From positions 186,001 to 250,000 of the forward strand of contig NZ_JNWV01000010.1 of NCBI RefSeq assembly GCF_000716535.1: a stretch of 64,000 nucleotides of DNA, given 5' to 3'. Shown one piece after another: positions 58,759 through 64,000 of this stretch. This stretch comes from Streptomyces flaveolus. Lineage in GTDB: Bacteria > Actinomycetota > Actinomycetes > Streptomycetales > Streptomycetaceae. The translations under genes were made by a program, and so were the position numbers. A model generated the notes under the pieces. The model ran no database searches, was not told the DNA's origin, and saw only the letters and a program-made list of their open reading frames with translations. Numbering within the stretch: the stretch's first letter is position 1; the number at the start of each line of letters is the position of its first letter.

Positions 58759-58820
58759 TGGCTGCACCGCTCGGTCCCGCGGCGACCGATGGCTGCACCG
58801 TTCGGCCCCGCGCCGACCGC
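58759..58820. repeat. 31-bp tandem duplication
   Basis: TGGCTGCACCGCTCGGTCCC at 58759 recurs at 58790 as TGGCTGCACCGTTCGGCCCC, and the match continues through GCGGCGACCG/GCGCCGACCG. The two copies lie between the 43-bp array and the phosphatase gene. Confidence 0.7.
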
Positions 58821-58855
58821 CCCTCGTCGGCGCCCCCCGCCGGGCGACCCGCCGG

Positions 58856-59512
58856 CTACCCCGTCGCGCCCAGCGCCTCGCCCGCCGGGCCGCCCTCGCC
58901 CGCCGGTTCCACTGCGGCGCCCTCCCAGGACAGGGCCTTCCAGCCGTCCGTCGGGGAGCCTTCCAGGATGATCACGCCGGTGTTCTCCAGGGGGTGGGTC
59001 GCTGCGAAGGTGACGTCGACGTTGTCGGCGCGGGCGGCGGTCCAGACGCGGATCGCGGCGCCGTGGCTGACCATGGCGACGGACCCGGCGCCGCTCGCGG
59101 CGGCCTCGGCGACCACCGCGTCGTACCGGGCCAGAGCCTCCTCGCCGCTCTCCCCGCCGGGCATGCGCAGCGCGGTGTCCCCGGCGGCCCAGGCGAACAC
59201 CGTGCGCAGATACCGCTCGCCCTCCGGGGTGTGCCCCGGCAGCATCTCCAGGTCGCCGGCGGACAGCTCGCGGATGCCGTCGCGGACGATGACCTCCAGG
59301 CCGCGGGCGGCGGCCAGCGGGGCGGCCGTGAGCTGGGTGCGGACCAGCGTGGACGCGTAGAGCGCCTCGATGTCCTCGCCGGCGAGCGCCTCGGTCAGCG
59401 CGGCGGCCTGCGCCTCGCCGAGGGGGGTCAGCCCCGGGCCGGGCACGGCGGTGTCCAGCAGGTGGTTCAGGTTGGACGGGGTCTGGCCGTGGCGGACGAG
59501 GAGCAGACGCAT
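58856..59512 (-). CDS. Histidine phosphatase family (phosphoglycerate mutase-like) protein
   Basis: 218 residues from ATG 59512 with GAGAGGAGAA upstream. The RHG catalytic motif is LLLVRHGQT at residues 3-11. The family's Glu acid is in RELSAGDLEMLPG and the second His in VAMVSHGAAIRV. Members include cofactor-dependent phosphoglycerate mutases and broad phosphatases; the substrate cannot be fixed here. The gene is divergent from the PAP2-DGK gene by 77 bases. Its transcript would run into the 43-bp repeat array. Confidence 0.88.
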   Translation of the reverse strand: MRLLLVRHGQTPSNLNHLLDTAVPGPGLTPLGEAQAAALTEALAGEDIEALYASTLVRTQLTAAPLAAARGLEVIVRDGIRELSAGDLEMLPGHTPEGERYLRTVFAWAAGDTALRMPGGESGEEALARYDAVVAEAAASGAGSVAMVSHGAAIRVWTAARADNVDVTFAATHPLENTGVIILEGSPTDGWKALSWEGAAVEPAGEGGPAGEALGATG

Positions 59513-59589
59513 CCGGGTTCTCCTCTCGCACCGGGCCGGCGGCCGGCGCACGGGGACAAGAAACGGGCACTTCAGGGTAACCGCACCGC

Positions 59590-61086
59590 ATGAGCCCAGA
59601 CGTGGACCTGACTGCCCCCGCGACCGCCGCCCGCGCCCCGCTGCGTACGCTGCTCCATCTCGACGGCCGCCTGTTCGAAGCCGCCGCCGCCTGGCACTGG
59701 CCCGGCGCCGAACGCGTCCTGCCCCGCCTGAGCCGCAGCGCGAACCACGGGGTGCTGTGGTTCGCGACGGCCGCCGCGATGGCCGCGAGCCGTACGCCCC
59801 GGGCCCGCCGGGCGGCGGCCCGCGGCCTGGTCTCGCTCGGCCTGGCCTCGTTGACGATCAACACGCTCGGCAAGCGCTCGGTGCGCCGGGCCCGGCCGGT
59901 GCTGGACCCGGTCCCACTGGTGCGGCGGCTGAAGCGGCAGCCGATCACCACCTCCTTCCCGTCGGGCCACGCGGCGTCCGCCGCCGCCTTCGCCACCGGC
60001 GTCGCCCTGGAGTCCCCGGCGTGGGGCGCGGCCGTGGCACCGGCGGCGTTCTCGGTGGCGATGTCCCGGGTGTACACGGGGGTGCACTTCCCGAGCGACG
60101 TACTGGCCGGGGCGGCACTCGGCGCGGGCGCCGCCTTCCTGGTACGGCGTCTGGTGCCGACCCGCTCCCAGATCCGGCGCCCCGACCGGCCGCGCGCCGC
60201 GGCCCCCGCGCTGCCCGAGGGCGACGGTCTGGTGGTGGTCGCCAACCGGTCGTCGGGGACGGCGGACCGGGTGCGGGCGCTGCACGACGCGCTGCCGAGG
60301 GCGGAGATCGTCGAGTGCGCGCCGGAGGAGGTCGGCGACGAGCTGGAGAAGGCGGCGGTCCGCGCCCGGGTGCTCGGGGTGTGCGGGGGCGACGGCACGG
60401 TGAACGCGGCGGCCGGGGTCGCGCTGCGGCACGATCTGCCGCTGGCGGTGCTGCCGGGCGGCACCCTCAACCACTTCGCCTACGACCTGGGCGTGGAGGA
60501 CGAACGCCAGCTGGCCCAGGCCGTCCGGTACGGCGAGGCGGTCCGGGTGGACGCGGTCCGGTTCACCACTCCGGAGACGCGGGGGCTGTTCCTCAACACG
60601 CTGAGCCTGGGCGTGTACCCGGAGCTGGTGCGCGCGCGGGACAGCTGGTCGAGCCGGATCGGCGGCTGGCCGGCCGGGGTGCTCGGCGCGCTGCGCGTAC
60701 TGCGCGCCGGCCGGCACCCGCTGGAGGTGGAGCTGGGCGGTGAGCGGCGGCCCCTGTGGCTGCTGTTCGTCGGCAACGGCGTCTACCACCGCGTGGGCCT
60801 CACCCCGGGGCGCCGTACCGATCTGGCGGACGGCCTGCTGGACGTGCGGGTGGTGCACGGCAACGGCAGGCCCGCGCTGCGGCTGCTCACGGCGGCGGTG
60901 GCGGGCCCGCTGACCCGCTCGCCCGGGCACGCGGCGGTCCAGGTGAACCGGCTGCGGCTGACCGGGATCGCGCCGGGCACCCCGATGGCGTACGACGGTG
61001 AGGTGACGGCGGTGTCGGGCGAGATGACCCTGGAGAAGCTCCCGGAGGCACTGACGGTCTACCGCCCTCTGCCGGCCACCCGCTGA
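59590..61086 (+). CDS. Fused PAP2 phosphatase and diacylglycerol kinase-like protein
   Basis: 498 residues. Residues ~1-205 are a PAP2 phosphatase with the three family motifs: KRSVRRARP, SFPSGHAAS and SRVYTGVHFPSD. They lie among hydrophobic helices. Residues ~210-498 are a DAGK/YegS-like lipid kinase: GVCGGDGTVNAAAG, LPLAVLPGGTLNHFAYDLG, LWLLFVGNGVYH and MAYDGEVTA. Fusions of this kind are known in actinomycetes. One part removes a phosphate from a lipid or pyrophosphate and the other phosphorylates a lipid, so a phospholipid or lipid-carrier cycle at the membrane is likely. The ribosome site is weak. Confidence 0.9.
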   Translation: MSPDVDLTAPATAARAPLRTLLHLDGRLFEAAAAWHWPGAERVLPRLSRSANHGVLWFATAAAMAASRTPRARRAAARGLVSLGLASLTINTLGKRSVRRARPVLDPVPLVRRLKRQPITTSFPSGHAASAAAFATGVALESPAWGAAVAPAAFSVAMSRVYTGVHFPSDVLAGAALGAGAAFLVRRLVPTRSQIRRPDRPRAAAPALPEGDGLVVVANRSSGTADRVRALHDALPRAEIVECAPEEVGDELEKAAVRARVLGVCGGDGTVNAAAGVALRHDLPLAVLPGGTLNHFAYDLGVEDERQLAQAVRYGEAVRVDAVRFTTPETRGLFLNTLSLGVYPELVRARDSWSSRIGGWPAGVLGALRVLRAGRHPLEVELGGERRPLWLLFVGNGVYHRVGLTPGRRTDLADGLLDVRVVHGNGRPALRLLTAAVAGPLTRSPGHAAVQVNRLRLTGIAPGTPMAYDGEVTAVSGEMTLEKLPEALTVYRPLPATR

Positions 61087-61216
61087 GGCGTGCGAGACAC
61101 CCCCTCCGTCCACATGGTGAAATCCAGGTCTCATCATTCGGCATGCCCGCGTACGGTGGGGCCGTACCGGCGGCCGGGTCCGGCCGGTGACGCCGACGAG
61201 GGTGAGGGGTTCAGCC

Positions 61217-62038
61217 ATGCCGAAAGCGCAGGAGACCGCCGTCTACACGCACGGGCACCACGAGTCGGTGCTGCGGTCGCACACCTGGCGGACCGCAGCC
61301 AACTCCGCGGCCTACCTGCTCGGCGTGCTGAAGCCCCACATGAGGATCCTGGACATCGGCTGCGGGCCCGGGACCATCACCGCCGACCTGGCGGAACTGG
61401 TCCCCGACGGCCGGGTCACCGGCGTCGACCGGGCACCCGGCGTCCTGGAACAGGCCCGGGCCACCGCGGCCGGCCGCGGTCTGACGAACGTCGACTTCGC
61501 GGTGGCCGACGTCCACGCCCTGGACTACCCGGACGACACCTTCTGCGTGGTCCACGCCCACCAGGTGCTCCAGCACGTCGGCGACCCCGTGCGGGCGCTG
61601 CGCGAGATGCGCCGGGTGACGAAGCCGGGCGGGTTCATCGCCGTACGGGACGCGGACTACGCGGCGATGACCTGGTATCCGGCGGTGCCCGGCCTGGACG
61701 ACTGGCTGGACCTGTACGAGCGGGTGGCCCGCGCCAACGGCGGTGAACCCGACGCCGGGCGCCGGCTGGCGGCGTGGGCGCGGGCCGCGGGCCTGCGGGA
61801 CGTCACGGCCGGCTCCAGCACCTGGACGTTCGCCACGCCCGAGGAGCGGGCCTGGTGGAGCGGCCTGTGGGCGGACCGCACCCTCGCCTCCGACTACGCC
61901 GACCGGGCGACGCGGTCAGGTCACGCGACGGCGGAGCGGTTGCGGGCCGTGTCGGAGGCCTGGCGGGACTGGGGCCGGCGGGAGGACGGCTGGTTCGCGG
62001 TCCTGCACGGGGAAGTTCTGTGCCGTAAAGAACTCTGA
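61217..62038 (+). CDS. SAM-dependent methyltransferase
   Basis: 273 residues from ATG 61217 with GTGAGGGG upstream; an in-frame ATG at 61187 would add ten residues. Motif I is RILDIGCGPGTITADLA, then VTGVDRAPGVLEQARATAA, VHAHQVLQHVGDPVRALREM and RVTKPGGFIAVRDADYAAMT. It belongs to the Methyltransf_11/UbiE-like group. It is not clearly part of a cluster, and its substrate is unknown. Confidence 0.88.
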   Translation: MPKAQETAVYTHGHHESVLRSHTWRTAANSAAYLLGVLKPHMRILDIGCGPGTITADLAELVPDGRVTGVDRAPGVLEQARATAAGRGLTNVDFAVADVHALDYPDDTFCVVHAHQVLQHVGDPVRALREMRRVTKPGGFIAVRDADYAAMTWYPAVPGLDDWLDLYERVARANGGEPDAGRRLAAWARAAGLRDVTAGSSTWTFATPEERAWWSGLWADRTLASDYADRATRSGHATAERLRAVSEAWRDWGRREDGWFAVLHGEVLCRKEL

Positions 62039-62154
62039 TCCGCGCCTTCCGGGACACCCGGACGGCGGCAGGGGCCGCTGGGATTCCTGGTACGCGGCAC
62101 GACCGCGGCCGGCGACAGGGGCCTCTGCCACAAGTGGTGAGCGGTCCGCCGTGC

Positions 62155-62203
62155 CTAGTGCCCGGCGCGGTCCACCGCACGGAGGTCCACCGCACTAGTG
62201 CCC
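62155..62203. repeat. Short duplicated block around the gvpK stop codon
   Basis: CTAGTGCCC occurs at 62155-62163 and 62195-62203, and GGTCCACCGCAC at 62169-62180 and 62184-62195. The second CTAGTGCCC holds the gvpK stop codon, so the end of the gene has been duplicated downstream. Confidence 0.55.
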
Positions 62204-62491
62204 ATCGCGCGGAAGCAGCGGGCCGAGCGGCCCGAGGTCCAGGTTGAGGTCCTCGGGCCGCAGTCCGTAGCGGTCCCGCAGCTCGGCCATCCGGTCCTCC
62301 AGGAGCATCAGGGTGAGCCCGATCCGCTCCTCCTGCTCCTCGGTCAGCTCACCGGTGTCGAAGCGGCGCACGGCCTGCCGCTCCATCAGCTGGCGCAGCA
62401 ACTCCACCACGGTAAGCACGAGTTTCACCAGGTCGCGCTCGACCGTGTCGGGTTCCAGGTCGAGCCGTTTGCGCCGCTGCCGCGCGGTCAT
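62195..62491 (-). CDS. gvpK: Gas vesicle protein GvpK
   Basis: 98 residues from ATG 62491, overlapping the gvpS stop (ATGA). The GvpK helices VERDLVKLVLTVVELLRQLM, ERQAVRRFDTGELTEEQEER and GLTLMLLEDRMAELRDRYGL are intact, and the tail is DLNLDLGPLGPLLPRDGH. GvpK is a minor assembly factor of gas vesicles. The gene is last in the operon. The other genes are translationally coupled one after another (gvpJ, gvpL, gvpS, gvpK), the usual Streptomyces order. Confidence 0.93.
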   Translation of the reverse strand: MTARQRRKRLDLEPDTVERDLVKLVLTVVELLRQLMERQAVRRFDTGELTEEQEERIGLTLMLLEDRMAELRDRYGLRPEDLNLDLGPLGPLLPRDGH

Positions 62492-62676
62492 AGGAGCTCC
62501 TCGAAGGGCGACGGGACCTGCTCGTTCACGGAACTGATGAGCGCGTTCAGGTCGATGCGGACGAGATCGACGTCCGCGATGCGCAGGGTGATGTCGCCGG
62601 TGATGACGACTCCGCCGGCCAGCAGCCGGTCCAGGAGGTCGACCAGCGCGATCTCGCGGCGTTCGACTACGGTCAC
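62488..62676 (-). CDS. gvpS: Gas vesicle protein GvpS (GvpA family)
   Basis: 62 residues from GTG 62676. It is a short GvpA-type protein: LVDLLDRLLAGGVVITGDIT and RIADVDLVRIDLNALISSVN correspond to the GvpA helix-strand core. The start overlaps the gvpL stop (GTGA) and the stop overlaps the gvpK start (ATGA). GvpS is named for its place between gvpL and gvpK in the actinomycete operon; being very short, it lacks the long GvpA C-terminus. Confidence 0.85.
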   Translation of the reverse strand: MTVVERREIALVDLLDRLLAGGVVITGDITLRIADVDLVRIDLNALISSVNEQVPSPFEELL

Positions 62677-63470
62677 CGCCCCTCCCCCGATTCCACGCTC
62701 GGTTCCGCTCCGGATTCCTCACCGGAAAACGAGTACGCGGCCCACGGACCGGTGAGTTCCACCCGCAGTCCGGGTGCCTCGTCCTTCGTCCGGTCCACCA
62801 TTTCCACGAATTCCTCGGAATGCTCCCGGGGCACGAGATAGGCCGCGTTGAGCACATTGCGTCCCGGCGTTCCGGAGAGCGCGGAATTCTGCGGCGGATG
62901 CATCCGGAAATCTTCGGCGCGCTCGGCGAGGCGCTCGTGCAGGGAGTGGGCGAACCGCTCGGCCCGCTGCCACTTCTCCTCCTGCGCGTGGCTCTGCAGG
63001 CGCCGGCGGCGCAGGTAGTCCCGCCCGCTGGCCGGCCGCGCCGCCTCGGCGGGCTCGGGTTCGGCGGGCTCGGGTTCCAGGTACACCTTCACGCCCCACT
63101 CCACGCGGCCGTGCAGGCGGTCGAGCAGGCGCCGGAAGTCCTCCTCACGGGCCTCGATCATCATGCGCACGGCGCTGTCGTCACGGAAGACGGTCGCGAG
63201 CCGCAGCGGCAGCGGGGTGGTCACCGTGGTGAGCGCGTCGACGACGCCCTGGTGGGCGCGGGCGGTCGCGGCCAGCCAGTCCAGGTCCTCCAGGTGGGCC
63301 TTCAGCGCCTCCGCGCAGAAATCGGCCTCCGGGACCATACTGACCACCGCGACCAGCCCGTGATGGTGCAGCAGCGCCGGCGGGGCGCCGCCGACGCCCC
63401 GCAGCTGTGCTTGCAGAGGTGTCCCGAAGGGACGGCAGACGGCGTACACGTACCGCAGTCCGGTCGTCAT
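62673..63470 (-). CDS. gvpL: Gas vesicle protein GvpL (GvpL/GvpF family)
   Basis: 265 residues from ATG 63470. The GvpF/L signature is YVYAVCRPFGTPLQAQLRGV, LVAVVSMVPEADFCAEALKA, LDWLAATARAHQGVVDALTT, PLRLATVFRD and VEWGVKVYLEPEPAE. The middle carries a Glu/Pro-rich insertion (EPEPAEPEPAEAA). In haloarchaeal systems GvpF/L proteins are nucleation/assembly components. The stop overlaps the gvpS start and the start overlaps the gvpJ stop (ATGA). Confidence 0.92.
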   Translation of the reverse strand: MTTGLRYVYAVCRPFGTPLQAQLRGVGGAPPALLHHHGLVAVVSMVPEADFCAEALKAHLEDLDWLAATARAHQGVVDALTTVTTPLPLRLATVFRDDSAVRMMIEAREEDFRRLLDRLHGRVEWGVKVYLEPEPAEPEPAEAARPASGRDYLRRRRLQSHAQEEKWQRAERFAHSLHERLAERAEDFRMHPPQNSALSGTPGRNVLNAAYLVPREHSEEFVEMVDRTKDEAPGLRVELTGPWAAYSFSGEESGAEPSVESGEGR

Positions 63471-63802
63471 GGTGCCTCCTTCGGGGCGCGGCCCGACTCC
63501 AGTTCCTCCAGCCGGGCGAGCCGTTCTCGCAGCTCGGCGTTCTCCCGGGTCAGCTCGTCACGACGGGCCCGGGAGGAGAGCGCCGGGTCGCTCTCCCACC
63601 AGTCGATGCCCATCTCCTTGGCCTTGTCGACCGAGGCGACGATGAGGCGCAGCTTGACGGTGAGCAGTTCGATGTCGAGCAGGTTGATCCTGATGTCCCC
63701 CGCGATGACGACACCCTTGTCGAGTACACGTTCAAGGATGTCGGCGAGGTTCGCCCCCGAGCCCTGGCCATAGGGCTCGGGAAAGCGGCCGGGTGTCGTC
63801 AT
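63467..63802 (-). CDS. gvpJ: Gas vesicle protein GvpJ (GvpA/J family)
   Basis: 111 residues from ATG 63802. The GvpA-like core is ADILERVLDKGVVIAGDIRI, NLLDIELLTVKLRLIVASVD, KAKEMGIDWWESDP, followed by a charged coiled-coil-like tail (RRDELTRENAELRERLARLE). GvpJ proteins are minor shell relatives that nucleate vesicles. The start overlaps the upstream gene's stop (ATGA) and the stop overlaps gvpL. Confidence 0.92.
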   Translation of the reverse strand: MTTPGRFPEPYGQGSGANLADILERVLDKGVVIAGDIRINLLDIELLTVKLRLIVASVDKAKEMGIDWWESDPALSSRARRDELTRENAELRERLARLEELESGRAPKEAP

Positions 63803-64000
63803 CGACGGCTCCCGCGCTCAGCGTGCTCAGGCTCCTCTTCCTCGTACTCGTCCTCCTCTTCCTCAGCGCCTTCCTCGTCCTCGGCGGGCTCCTCGGCCTC
63901 GTCCTCGTACGAGTCCTCGTCGCCCTCCTTGTCGCCCTCCCCGGCTTCTTCCTCGGTCTCGCCCTCGTACTCGTCCTCGTAGGGCTCCTCTTCCTCCTCC
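63799..64000 (-). CDS. Upstream gas vesicle operon protein with Glu-rich C-terminus (5' end outside window)
   Basis: Only the last ~66 codons are in the window; the stop at 63799-63801 overlaps gvpJ. The visible residues are mostly Glu and Asp (EEPYEDEYEGETEEEAGEGD, KEGDEDSYEDEAEEPAEDEE, GAEEEEDEYEEEEPEHAERG), with scattered Tyr, Gly and Ala. It lies where streptomycetes carry gvpZ, upstream of gvpJ; an acidic tail there is plausible but the identity is unproven. Confidence 0.55.
   Translation of the reverse strand, partial: EEEEEPYEDEYEGETEEEAGEGDKEGDEDSYEDEAEEPAEDEEGAEEEEDEYEEEEPEHAERGSRR

Noticed and set aside
58141..59593. Long plus-strand frames over the repeats and phosphatase gene
   Set aside because: Their translations are low-complexity Arg/Gly/Ala strings created by the repeats, and they run antisense to the histidine phosphatase.
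1..64000. Biosynthetic gene cluster, prophage, insertion sequence, tRNA or rRNA
   Set aside because: No PKS/NRPS/terpene core enzyme, phage structural gene, transposase, clear tRNA cloverleaf or rRNA stretch was recognised. Several tailoring-type enzymes are scattered and not clustered with a core gene.

Overview
The window looks like chromosomal DNA from a Streptomyces-type high-GC actinomycete. Codon third positions are almost always G or C. GTG and TTG starts, ATGA/GTGA stop-start overlaps, Sec and Tat secreted hydrolases, CBM2-tagged cellulases, an Scr1/DUF5753-type XRE regulator and a gvpJLSK gas vesicle operon all fit that group. I saw no rRNA, tRNA, CRISPR array, transposase or prophage. 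Nothing resembles a complete secondary-metabolite cluster.

Layout. (1) 1-6240: the end of a ketopantoate reductase-like gene, then an NAD-linked formate dehydrogenase operon whose large subunit is split into two genes placed in reversed order around a NuoE-NuoF fusion, then fdhD and a hairpin terminator. (2) 6371-17137: small regulator/enzyme and regulator/transporter pairs (MarR with a quinone reductase, LysR with a bile-acid-type symporter, AsnC with an MFS pump), a secreted sialidase, and an acyl-CoA synthetase behind a TetR-type palindrome. (3) 17159-20981: secreted carbohydrate-active genes on the minus strand carrying several deletion scars. They include an open chimera of GH28, GH29 and GH27 pieces, a broken CBM/PQQ-dehydrogenase, and one apparently intact polysaccharide lyase. 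(4) 21289-26364: an aldo/keto reductase, a GH75 chitosanase with a CsnR-like box, an SDR behind a MerR-type promoter, and a His-rich methyltransferase divergent from a PhyH dioxygenase. (5) 26401-35656: a cellulase island. GH5 and GH6 run left and GH48 and GH74 run right from one regulatory region with a perfect CebR-type box. The GH74 gene has a frameshift in its CBM2.

(6) 35924-50940: methyltransferase and pterin dehydratase, two XRE regulators, an orphan NarJ, OsmC, a MoxR ATPase with a vWA/metallopeptidase, a membrane alkaline-phosphatase-superfamily protein, two MBL-fold proteins, DedA, a lysine-free aminotransferase-fold protein and a low-complexity surface protein. (7) 51333-56360: a pyruvate:quinone oxidoreductase followed by small stress-type genes (DUF2795, PfpI, DUF6158, baeRF2). 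(8) 56406-62038: an ABC-F protein preceded by a noncoding 43-bp tandem repeat array, a histidine phosphatase, a PAP2-lipid kinase fusion and a methyltransferase. (9) 62195-64000: the distal part of a gas vesicle operon on the minus strand, cut by the window edge.

The genes suggest a soil saprophyte that secretes enzymes against cellulose, xyloglucan, pectin side chains, chitosan and sialosides, with sugar-responsive repressors at the key promoters and accessory energy modules (formate oxidation, pyruvate:quinone oxidoreductase). All functions are read from sequence by recognition. No database search was possible.
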